Shown piece by piece: positions 36,801 to 48,428 of a DNA stretch of 64,000 nt. The notes under the pieces are model-generated. The model saw nothing but the letters and a program-made list of their open reading frames with translations, was not told the DNA's origin and ran no database searches. The DNA is from Owenia fusiformis (lineage: Eukaryota; Annelida; Polychaeta; Sabellida; Oweniidae), in contig CAIIXF020000007.1 of assembly GCA_903813345.2 (NCBI GenBank), positions 5,521,730 to 5,585,729 on the forward strand, read 5' to 3'. Position 1 is the first letter of the stretch. Each line of letters begins with the position of its first letter. A program made the translations under genes and the position numbers.

Positions 36801-38437
36801 ACACAAAAAAGGAGAACAAGATACATTTTAAAGGGCCATGTTGCACAAAGACTAATCAATGAAAATCGTTTAGATTAAAATAAAATGCATAAATATCATG
36901 GAATTCTCAAAATTAATTTGTATCTTAAAATGTTGCAAAATGCTCCTTTGGAATTTGGTGTTTTTAAATATATGTACCTCAGATTTTAAAACATGAAGAA
37001 ATATGACATGATACGATGACTACAATCTACTACAAAATACTGGTACGTATACATTTCACTGACATCTACAGTATATCTGACCCACTACACTAACTAGATT
37101 TACAAATGTACAGCTAAGTTCATAACATATAAAATGTATTTTATACAATGCTGTGCCTTTAAAATGGCAATATGTTAAAGCATTAATCAAACAACCGGTA
37201 TACATCTGACAAACACCAGTGTCAGACAATGTAATAGTATTTCTCAAACGATTTCACAGGTATATCCATTAATTACACGTCGCACGAAACTGGGGACAAT
37301 GAGCAATAGGGCGCAAACAGCCTTACAACGTCAAAAACGACAAGCGTCACATTTTTTACAAGTTTAGTCAACCTAAAAATAAAATACTTTATCCTTATCT
37401 AATCATTACAAAATTTACAGGGTAGCAAGATCTCGAGGACAATATTTCTAAAATGTTTTTGAATTTTGGAAAACGGTCAAGAAATCCACTTGGGGCGTTA
37501 GTATTAGTAAAAATTGATATGTATGGAATTTGTGGTAAAAAATCGATGCGTCACATTTTTTCAAGTCTCGAAAACCAGCTCTTATTTTGATATTATTTGC
37601 AAAATAAACAAACCGGTTATTGTTTTTTAAATTTCGCCATGACAATATTGTGCAGTTAAATTTTCTTTCAAATCAGACCTAAATTAGAAGGTTAAATGAA
37701 GGTAAACTTATTGCTCGTCCCATTCGCTTTCAAAACCTTACACAATTTTGAAATGTAGCCGTTAAGCAATTGTGACGTCATAAATGCAAATGTTCCATTG
37801 AATAAATTGTGAAATTTAAGTGGGATTTTGATCATTATTTCAAAAGTTATCTCAATTTCAACGAGCCCTGTAAGCGTAAAGTGTTACGTCTTACAGCGTA
37901 TTTGACGATGTCGGAGTATATTTAACTTTAATAATGTGTTGGATCCCATCAAAAATTTGAAGGAAAAATAATTTCATTGAAATGCGAATAAAAAAAACTT
38001 CAAAATGATATGTAAAACACATAGCTGGATTTTTAAATAAGGCAGAGATTAACGTTCAAAGCTGAGATAAGCCCGCATTTCCCGAATTGTCCCCAGGTCC
38101 GTGCACGTCATAAATGCATTAACCATTGTAAAAATTATCGCATTTTTGTGTAAAAATGGGGTCAACATCTTTGAAAAAGTGTATTGATGGGTTGATTGCT
38201 AGTTAAATATCTCCGAGCTTGTTTGACTGTATATAATTCTCTTTGAGATAATGAATTTATCTAAAAGATAAACCTGTCTTAATTGTCAGAAAATAGTCAT
38301 AATCCAAGATATAATTAACCTTCTGAAATTGTTTGCGATAACGTATATACTACGTGCTCCTTTTGATTCAATGCAGTCATTGTTGCTCCTATATGTCATA
38401 GTCTAATTATATCGTATATATTGAAATATCAATATAT

Positions 38438-38785
38438 TTGAGTCATCCTCATACCAGTCACACTGTCCGAGTGAAAACAAAATTGCTAGCTGAAATTACA
38501 CCCTACTCCAAATTGCATTACCAAGACAAGTTTAGCTATCAACAACGTTGGTTCAGGATACCAGGGCTTAATTATAAACGCAAGCTTCCCAAGGGTCATA
38601 CCTGCGAAAAAGGATTAAATTTCGACAAACTTTTAGCAACCCCAAGTCTTCAGTCGCACTCCAGCAACTACATCTCCCGCAGATACACCGAACCTTACGA
38701 CAGCTACGCCAGGGGTAGACAGGATAATAAAGTTAAGGCAATTGTTATACAGTGGCAAAACATGGTTCTATGTTGTGGAATATGA
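38438..38785 (+). CDS. Hypothetical 115-residue ORF in duplication unit B
   Basis: Identical translation to 29487-29834, offset by 8951 bp. Conservation between copies says nothing about selection because the whole unit is almost unchanged. If it is a real gene it is now present twice. Confidence 0.35.
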   Translation: MSHPHTSHTVRVKTKLLAEITPYSKLHYQDKFSYQQRWFRIPGLNYKRKLPKGHTCEKGLNFDKLLATPSLQSHSSNYISRRYTEPYDSYARGRQDNKVKAIVIQWQNMVLCCGI

Positions 38786-38820
38786 GCAATAATTAGACGA
38801 GTGTTCATCTGTAGGAGACT

Positions 38821-40295
38821 TACACTCCCCTCCAAAAGTTTGGCAAACTTAGCACCCTCATATTGTACTACGTGTTAAAGCCTCTTTATGTTTGAATTCT
38901 ATTTACATAACCTGCGAGGAAAATACTTGTAATTATTGATGAAAATGTAACTAAACATAATTTCCAATGCCTCAAAATTTTCCCAATTTTTTCCTCAATT
39001 AGGATTGGTCGCGAATGGATGATAAATATTATGAATTTTTGAAATCGTCATTTCCATGTAAACCAATGGGTTTGCCGCAAGTGATATGACAGAATATTCA
39101 TCCATCCGAGTTCTTGCAAATACAAGTTAGATAGTCAATTGAATTTGCTAACTTTATCTAAAAAAATTGATACGTTTCTTCAGGTTTAAAAAAGTTATAG
39201 GTCTTCAAAGTCAAAATCATTTTTCAAAAAACTCCTCCCGTTGAAATAACACAGGAGGCGAAAAATGATTTTCAAAATGACTTTGAAGCTCTGTAACTTT
39301 AGTATTCATAAAGTAAACTGAACACTTAGTGCACAAAAAAAGTTTCAAGACAATTCAATTTTCTATATGAAAATATTTTTTGGTGAAGCTTTTACTGGAT
39401 AGATATCCTGAAATCAGATATGCCCGAACCCACAATTTCCCATTGGTTTACATGGGAATGACGATTAAAAAAAACACATCAAATATATCATCAATTTTCA
39501 AACTTTTGTAATTGAGGAAAAAATTGTAAAATTCAAACATAAAGAGGCTTTAACACGTAGTTCAATGAGGGAGCTAAGGTTGCCAAAGGAGTGGTTCGAT
39601 ATGGTGAACTTTTTGGACACATATTTGATGTGTTTTTTTAAATCAACTTTCTGAAAATTTTACACTTCGTCAATTAAATGGACATCTTTAATTTGGATGC
39701 TTTTTTCTCCATCGTTTTAGAAAACGCATCAGACACTCCTTTTGTTATTAATATCATATGTTCGGAATGAAATGAAACATCTAACCGAAGAACCTAGAAC
39801 CTCATTGGAACAAAACGACATTAAAACAACGTGTTTTGGTCTCTCAATATTGTAATTGTACAAAGGAAACTTTGGTTGATTTTAATAAAGTATCCTGTCA
39901 ATGAAATAAAAGGTTTATCTTAATTTTTTAGCTATTTGGGGCCTTTGTTTTAATTTTTTGCATACTTTTTGTAAAAATCAACCAAAATTTCCTTTGTATA
40001 ACTATAATATTGAGAGGTCTAAGAAAATGTTACATTCCAATATGCTATTTTGTTCCAGACATTTTATTTCATTCTCAAGAATTGGTATAAAGGAACAAAA
40101 AACAATTGCGCTAAAAACAAAAAAAGTTATATAAAATATATACAAATAATGTTTGCATTAAATTGTTGCCAATCAGTCAACATTATACAAAGGACCTTGT
40201 TTTTTACAGAATGTTTTCAATAATTGGTCTAAGAGAAAAACATTGTTGAATTCAGTTCACCATATCGATACCTATCCTTTATCGAGGGGAGTGTA
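38821..40295. mobile_element. Same foldback-type element, unit B
   Basis: Copy of 29870-31344 carried along by the 8951-bp duplication. Confidence 0.7.
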
Positions 40296-40838
40296 CCTTC
40301 ATTTCAAACCTTTGATAAATGTGTGAATATGACACGTGTGCAAGGGATATAAGTAACCTTATATCATGGACTTTTCTGCTCGTCCGTGTAATAATATATT
40401 CCCCTTACCATATCCTATGGCCACTGAGTGTGAGACTCGAGTAACATTCAACAATCGTCGACACTGGCGTGGTACGGTGGTACCGCCATCATTGACGACG
40501 CCAACTGCGCCTTTACAGCTACCAAAGCTGCTGCACGCGTACGGTACGACTTGGTTTAATTCTTCAGTTTTGCAAAACATGCCATCTTTACATCTCATCA
40601 TGTCCTTCTATTATTTCTAGTTAAAAAATAAAGATGTAATGATTATTACTATAGTATTAGAATGCCATCTTTCTTCGAAATGAATGATTTCAGGCACAGA
40701 CAGTGGCGATGCCCCCCCCCTCGGATCCGCCACTGACACATTACATTGGTCCAAGTGCTTCCTTGATGATTATGCTATTGCAGGGCAACATTTTACATAT
40801 GATTAAACTGACAATAGTTATAAGATGCCAAAATAATA

Positions 40839-41003
40839 CAGTAAAACCTGTTTAATCCGAACCGGACAAAATTGTTCGAGCAGGTGATTCACATTTCAAG
40901 GTTTTATAAACATTAGTCAATTGGAGGGAACAAATTTGAGACCAAGAAAATGTGAAAATTGAAAGGTGTTCGATTTAAAGAGGTGGATATACAGGTTTCA
41001 CTG
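40839..41003 (+). mobile_element. pogo/Tigger-like MITE (unit B)
   Basis: Duplicate of 31888-32052 at the 8951-bp offset. Confidence 0.7.
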
Positions 41004-42162
41004 TATGTTGTTTGTTGTGAGAACCGAGCCTAACTTTAACGAGTATTTCGTGACACAAGTCTCTCATAAGTCGACACGCCGAACGATTTTAACTTAGAAC
41101 TGTTTTATGATTTTATTTTACATTTTCAGTATTTGTTATACTTCAAAAACAATGCTTTAAAATAACATTGTTATTCACTAAACAAACCCCTGATGATGAA
41201 ATTGCTAATCAGAAAGCTTTTTAACAAGTGACTTTTGTGAGCAATACATGTCAGATCTCTAAAGCTGAAATTCCCACCTTGCAACTGGTATATTGAAACA
41301 TAAGAACAAATGCGTCATTTACTTTTAAGGGGTAGACTTTTGCTCAGCTCTAGCTGCCAAACAAAAAAAACTAACAAACAAACATACAAACAAACAAGTA
41401 ATTCATTTTTTGAAAAAGTATATTATTGTCTAATAAATACCTATCAACACTACATTATTATCAAGTATTTATTGAGCTCCAGATGTCTGAATTTTTTCAA
41501 TACTGTATTAAAACACAACATTTACACTGTTCTGTCAAACATTATGGCTTCTCTGAAATGCAATAATATATAAAATACCATCATATAAAAATGTCGAGAT
41601 AATGTTGGATTTAAATACAGTGAACATGGTTTACAAGAATTTGAAATAATACTTAGAAATGTACATGACATACTAAAAAGGCATGCAATTAAAATATGTT
41701 GGTGTATAAATTGTAATCCTTGCATCAAGCCCCAGTGTTGCCCCAATCAATCCTTTTGTTCAATACAATTTTGGGCACATAAATATGCTACATGTGTATG
41801 GGTGGAGAAGGGACCGGATGCAAGATTATTATCCTCTTAAATGTCCTAGAACTTGATTAGTATAAAGTAGCTGTTATGGTTCACCAGGTTTTTAAAGATA
41901 TTCCACGATTTACAACAATCAAATTTCATTATATTTAAAGCATCACATATTATATGGGTGACCAATTTACAAATAAATGTACAGGTATATGACACAATGT
42001 CAACATGGGATCACCCAAACATTGACACAACCAGGTGCAGCACCCATTTGAGAAATAAAAAATTAACTCGCACCTGGTTGAAAATTCATCTGCAGCACCT
42101 ATATGAAGTTACAAATTATAAAAAATTAGATTTACAAGTTTTTACCACAGCTGAGAGATTTG

Positions 42163-43631
42163 CACACCTCAATAAAGTGAAACAACTGTTTCTGGAACAC
42201 CTCAATGAAGTGGAACAACTGCTTGGGGAACACCTCAATGAAGTGGAACAACTGTTAGTGGAACACCTCAATGAAGTGGAACAACTGTTTGCAGAACACC
42301 TCAATAAAGTGGAACAACTGTTTCTGGAACACGTCAATAAAGTGGAACTACTGTTTGCGGAACACGTCAATAAAGTGGAACAACTGTTTGCGGAACACCT
42401 CAATAAAGTGGAACAACTGTTTGCAGAACACCTCAATAAAGTGGAACAACTGTTTGTGGAACACCTCAATGAAGTGGAACAACTGTTTGTGGAACACCTC
42501 AATGAAGTGCAACAGCTGTTTGCAGAACACCTAAATGAAGTGCAACAGCTGTCTGTGGAACACCTCAATGAAGTGCAACAGCTGTTTGTGGAACACCTCA
42601 ATAAAGTGGAACAACTGTTTCCGGAACACCTCAATAAAGTGGAACTATTGTTTGCGTAACACCTCAATGAGGTGGAACAACTGTTTGCAGAACATGTCAA
42701 TAAAGTGGAACTACTGTTTGCGGAACATGTCAATAAAGTGGAACAACTGTTTGCGTAACACCTCAATGAGGTGGAACAACTGTTTGCGTAACACCTCAAT
42801 GAAGTGGAACAACTGTTTGCAGAACACCTCAATAAAGTAAAACAACTGTTTCTGGAACACCTCAATAAAGTGGAACTACTGTTTGCGGAACACGTCAATA
42901 AAGTGGAACAACTGTTTGCGGAACACCTCAATAAAGTGGAACAACTGTTTGCAGAACACCTCAATAAAGTGGAACAACTGTTTGTGGAACACCTCAATGA
43001 AGTGGAACAACTGGTTGTGGAACACCTCAATGAAGTGCAACAGCTGTTTGCAGAACACCTAAATGAAGTGCAACAGCTGTCTGTGGAACACCTCAATAAA
43101 GTGCAACAGCTGTTTGTGGAACACCTCAATAAAGTGGAACTATTGTTTGCGTAACACCTCAATGAGGTGGAACAACTGTTTGCAGAACATGTCAATAAAG
43201 TGGAACTACTGTTTGCGGAACATGTCAATAAAGTGGAACAACTGTTTGCGTAACACCTCAATGAGGTGGAACAACTGTTTGCGTAACACCTCAATAAAGT
43301 GGAACTACTGTTAGCGGAACATGTCAGTAAAGTGGAACAACTGTTTGTGTAACACCTCAATGAAGTGCAACAGCTGTTTGTGGAACACCTCAATAAAGTG
43401 GAACAACTGTTTGTGCAACACCTCAATAAAGTGGAACAACTGTTTGTGCAACACCTCAATAAAGTGGAACTACTGTTTGCGGAACACCTCAATAAAGTGG
43501 AACAACTGTTTGTGGAACACCTCAATAAAGTGGAACAACTGTTTGTGGAACACCTCAATAAAGTGGAACTACTGTTTGTGGAACACCTCAATGAAGTGGA
43601 GCAACTATTTTTGGAACACCTCAATAAAGTT
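42163..43631 (+). repeat. 33-bp minisatellite (unit B)
   Basis: Same array, same length and same variant order as 33212-34680. For a sequence type that normally mutates fast, this means the duplication is very young or artefactual. Confidence 0.92.
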
Positions 43632-44632
43632 GATAGTATGTCCCATTAGATATAAACTTAACATAATTTAATGCACCTCTGCAAGTAGAATACCTCCATG
43701 TTTAACACTATTTTGAGGTCACAATTAAAGTTATTCCAATAAAACAGCTTTAGCTGTAATCACCCTAGAAAAACAGTAACAGCAACTCCCCAGCGTAGCA
43801 AATTCCACTGAGAAAAATATTTTATCAAATTATTCATCATTTTAAAAAGTTCATGACAGAAATAACAAGCCATTCGCTATATCGTCCATGGCAAAATCTA
43901 CACCCATGACATAATAAATCATATAAGAATATACTATTAACAGACATCAGAAGAAGTCCAAAAGTATGTTGTGAGGGTGTGTTTCTTGACTTAGAAATCA
44001 TGTTTTAGTTGTCAGTTAAGCTTGGAGGAAATGTAAAATGTCACTCAACCTTTTGGTGATTTTGAAGTCATGTCTGCACTTCACTTTTCAAAATCAAATT
44101 CTGTATTATTTGATTCACTAAACTTTTATTGTTTCTCAAAACATATCTCAAAATCATGAAACGAGGGTGAGGAGCGTTGAAACTTTGTTATGAATTTTAG
44201 TCACAAAAAATAATGAGTGACAACTTCCACTTCCTCGAGTGTAGTGAAATTTGCTTTGGCAATATAGAGATTTGTGATTTGGTATAGCATATAGCATGCT
44301 GCAAGTTACAAAAATATAGTTTGTATAAAAAATTTACAACATGGTGTTGAATTGGATTTGAAGTTATAAATGTATCTTAGATTAGCAAAATTGAAGACAA
44401 TTCCTAGTTTGGTTTCTATAGACTGTATAGAACCAAGAGATTTGAACATTTGGCAATATAAGACACCGTCTCTGTAAATATCCTAAAAACATATATTTAG
44501 TACTCAATGCATGTGCTCAGTACATAACATATAAATGCATTTGTCCTATCATTTGGATATGGTTGCCCTAAAATCTTCACTTGTGAAACCTCATTTGTCA
44601 TAGGATAAATTAGTTATGCGATGCTCAGTTTT

Positions 44633-44733
44633 GAATATGGGGAATATCCCTCAGGAAATATAATATCTTACCTCGGACTCTACGGGCCCTCGGTAAGTTA
44701 TCTATATTTCCCTCAGGATATACCCCATATCCA
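44633..44733. repeat. About 100-bp hairpin element (unit B)
   Basis: Duplicate of 35682-35782. Confidence 0.7.
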
Positions 44734-45244
44734 AAACCTCCCATAACATAACTCTCATATATATACTCAGATATAATGAATGTATTTAGTACATTATACA
44801 TGTATTCAGTGCAATGTACACATTGCAAAGCACATGATACATGTATTCAGTATACAACACATGTACAAAGTACATGCACATGGTACAATATATACATGTT
44901 ATACAGTAACCAGGCTATCTTACTAAATTACATATCTACATCATTACTAACCAAAATATACAAGATTTATGAACATGTATTCATTAACACTACTTTACAA
45001 TTCTAACCCTAATGTATAGAGCACTTGTTTCAAAATTTTAGCATTTCTGTACACTTACATGTATGCATTCTCTCCATACTTAAATACATACCATTTCATG
45101 TACTGTCCATATATGGTATAAAATAAGGAGAAAATGCTGGTACTTGGTTTATCAGAGTGCCTCCCAATGCACCAAAGTGTACCTGACCAGAATGACCTAG
45201 AATACATATGCACATCATGGTTACCTGGCTTTACTAAAGAACAC

Positions 45245-45500
45245 CAATGCACACCTAACTGACCCTTGAAATACTAATGTAAACAAAGGTGGCCAGAATG
45301 CACCAAAAGGCACAAGTGTAACCTAGAATACACCTATGTACACCAAAGTGGCCCAAAATACACCAATGCACCAATGTACACTATACCGACCCTTGAAATA
45401 CAAATGTAAACAAAGTAGGCCAGAATGCATCAACGTGGCACTAGGATTACTAATTCACCAGGGTGACCTAAGATGCACCAAAATACAAAAAGTGGCCCAG
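45245..45500 (+). repeat. 119-128-bp tandem repeat, about two units (unit B)
   Basis: CCCTTGAAATAC occurs only at 45263 and 45389. Losing two units relative to unit A explains the 251-bp length difference between the two duplicates. Confidence 0.85.
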
Positions 45501-46058
45501 AAAACACAAAAAGGAGAACAAGATACATTTTAAAGGGCCATGTTGCACAAAGACTAATCAATGAAAATCGTTTAGATTAAAATAAAATGCATAAATCTCA
45601 TGGAATTCTCAAAATTAATTTGTATCTAAAAATGTTGCAAAATGCTCCTTTGGAATTTGGTGTTTTTAAATATGTACCTCAGATTTTAACACATGAAGAA
45701 ATATGACATGATACGATGACTACAATCTACTACAAAATACTGGTACGTATACATTTCACTGACATCTACAGTATATCTGACCCACTACACTAACTAGATT
45801 TACAAATGTACAGCTAAGTTCATAACATATAAAATGTATTTTATACAATGCTGTGCCTTTAAAATGGCAATATGTTAAAGCATTAATCAAACAACCGGTA
45901 TACATCTGACAAACACCAGTGTCAGACAATGTAATAGTATTTCTCAAACGATTTCACAGGTATATCCATCATTGACTTCTTACACCTCAATATTCAAGGA
46001 GATCTTAGGGGCAGACCATTGGACCTTAGAGCTTGACAGGGGCTAGAGGTGCTGGAAT

Positions 46059-46099
46059 GGGGGGGGGGGGGGGGGGGGTACTTGAATGAGGGGGGGGGG
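46059..46099 (+). repeat. Poly-G tracts (20 G then 10 G)
   Basis: A run of 20 G at 46059-46078 and 10 G at 46090-46099. Can form a G-quadruplex and is a likely site of length error or polymorphism. Confidence 0.9.
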
Positions 46100-48228
46100 T
46101 GCAACAATTTTTACCATTGCTTTAATTGATTTTTGCCCTATCGAAGCCTAAGATACTTTTGACCAATCTTATTTCAATATTTAAGGTCCACAAGACCAAA
46201 GCCCCTGATAGTCACTCTTAGACCTAATGGTTTTCCTCCAAAGTTGCCTCAAATCCTATAATTGGTGTGTATACATGTAAAATAAACATGCTCTAAATTA
46301 ATGTACTTGAATTATTTCTCAAATCCAACTATTTCAACATTTGACCATATTCTAATACCGGTATTGGCCATTCATTCTATTCTATCAGTACAATGGAAAC
46401 ATTTGTGTACATTATTCAGTACAATATATATTCAATAAACTATACTGGTACATGTATTCAGCATACTAATGTACCTGTATTATATACATGGTGTACATAT
46501 TACAAAGACATTTAATATTTATATTGCATTTCACATTTAAGATGAATTCAACATGATGCTCTACTTCCGGTAGTAAATTAAAATAACTTAAAGTTTATTT
46601 CAGGAAGGTGTTGTGACAATAGGCAATCAAAACACCACAGCGCAGTATCATATGGAAAAAAACATTCATATTTTACGAGCAAAACATTTGCATATCTTTG
46701 ATTGCTCGTGGTTCGGCTAATAAAATGTGTGGCCTCTTGTATTTTATGCTTCTCTGTCATGTTATTTTCCAAATAATTAACAAGACTGAAACTTCCTAAA
46801 CAAGAGACAACATGTTAATTGCACATAAAACGAAAAAGTTATCTTAAATAAACAAACATTTTGCATGTAAGAGAAGAATATATTTTTCCATATGGTATTG
46901 CATTGTGGGTTTTAATGGTGCACAACCCAAGTGAAATGGACTGTATGTGAATCTTTCTTGAGAAAGGGTACCATATATTTATCCTATTTTGAAAACTTGT
47001 ACAACAATTAGCAACGTCAAGAAATATGTGATATATTAACTTAGAAGGGAGTGAAATTATAACACTTAATCTTCAAAACACTTTGTAAAAATGCAGATTT
47101 TTATAAATATTACATGTTTACTATATACATTGGAAGGTTTCTGACATTTCCGAAATCACACTCTTGGTTCAGTCATTTTTTCTATGTTTTATATGCAATA
47201 ATGACAGACTTGAATATGCCAGGGCAATATAAAGTACAAGTATGAGTTGCCAACCCAGATTAAAAATTCAAACTTGGGATTTTTCTCGTCTCCTGGAGAC
47301 AGCAGTCATTTCAAAGGCTCTATGTAATTTATATGTTCAATGATACATCGAGGTATTTCATTTCATATGAGATCATAAATCAGCATTTTTGTAATTGTCC
47401 TATTCCTCTATATATACTTATTTTTACTGCTCACTTTAATATGTCCTTTATATGCAATGTTTTTGACATTTTTCAACAGTTTTCAAATGCGAAAACGTTG
47501 CATGTGAGTATCAACAGATTCCTAGTATGTCCAATAATGGGAACTGTTCGTGTAGTCAAGGTGTGACATTACCACTCAATATGACAATAACAAGTGAATT
47601 TCCCTGCAGTTCAACTGATCATTTCAGCATGTACATGTGAAGAAGGAGCATACCATAATCAGGTTAGACCAGAGGTTTGAAATCATTATGCCCTACCACG
47701 CATGTACTAACCAGTATTATGTTATATGAAGCTGCAATATGACTGCTATGAAAACATGCTTCACCGGTTTTCAAACTAGATACATAATTACATTCCCACC
47801 ATTTTCCTCTCTGGTAGTTTTTCAGACGAAACAGTTCTTAACCATTGTATAAAAAATTAACAAATAAACAGTCATGAAAAACATTGCAATAAAATATCCA
47901 AACTCGTAGGATAAGAAAACTTTCAAAAGTATTAGTAAAATTCAGATAAAAACATATACATTTTTGCAATTATCTCCTTAAAGTTTATAAAAAACATATT
48001 TCTATATTCTCTTTATAATAAATTTATCCTTTGGTCTTAAGCCCACCGGTTATCTTTCAGTACCCTGCCAACTACTGCTCCCATCTTGGGTACCTCAAAC
48101 TAGCAAGGTATACAGCATCTTCACGCCTTGTATAAAATTAGCAAATAAAACTACCACTATTCATATCTTGTAAAATTCAGCTGACTGATTTCACTGGGTC
48201 AGCTAGCAAATTCAGCTTCATGTCTCCA

Positions 48229-48234
48229 TTTATT
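48229..48234 (-). promoter_or_regulatory. Possible polyadenylation signal of the RAR gene
   Basis: AATAAA on the minus strand about 95 bp after the RAR stop codon. It is the first such hexamer I noticed downstream, but AT-rich sequence makes chance matches common. Confidence 0.25.
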
Positions 48235-48327
48235 TCAACCATTCAGGTTTCCCATCAATTAGCATGTAGAATATATCACACAGTGTATATGATGCATGTA
48301 CCTATTTTACAACTGGATGGGTATTGT

Positions 48328-48428
48328 TTATGGAATGCACACATTTTCATCTCTGACCAACATTTCTAGAATAAGAGGTGGAAAACCTCCAGGCATTTCA
48401 AGCCGTAGATGTAAAACTCTCTCTGCAC
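48328..48428 (-). CDS. RAR: RAR exon: LBD helices 11-12 (AF-2) and stop
   Basis: 101 bp last coding exon, acceptor TTTTCAG, stop TAA at 48328-48330. Encodes [20 protein letters not shown] followed by LEML. The AF-2 motif LILEML has the clamp glutamate. The C-terminal tail (F region) is very short, VRDENVCIP, whereas vertebrate RARs carry about 40 further residues. Confidence 0.96.

Larger units (their letters stand above)
28319..37269 (+). repeat. Tandem duplication, unit A (8951 bp)
   Basis: Direct head-to-tail duplicate of 37270-45969. Identity begins at 28319 (TAATTACACGTCGC) and ends at 37269 (ATTTCACAGGTATATCCAT). The offset is a constant 8951 bp up to the VNTR near 36.3 kb. Only a few substitutions are visible, for example at 28678 (G versus T in copy B) and in CATTCGCC/CATTCGCT near 28778. 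The 33-bp array inside translates identically in both copies. It is either a very recent segmental duplication or two haplotypes placed end to end by the assembler. Confidence 0.95.
37270..45969 (+). repeat. Tandem duplication, unit B (8700 bp)
   Basis: Second copy, joined directly to unit A with no intervening sequence and at most a base or two of microhomology. It is 251 bp shorter overall, because two units of the ~125-bp VNTR at 45.2-45.5 kb are missing. That VNTR region also has more substitutions than the rest. Confidence 0.95.
45970..48327. other. Intergenic region between the duplication and the RAR 3' end
   Basis: AT-rich and no gene seen. It starts with unique sequence, then the poly-G tract, then loose TGTACATGTATTCAGTA-type repeats at 46380-46500 related to 35820-35960. 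The RAR 3' UTR should occupy the right end. Confidence 0.5.
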
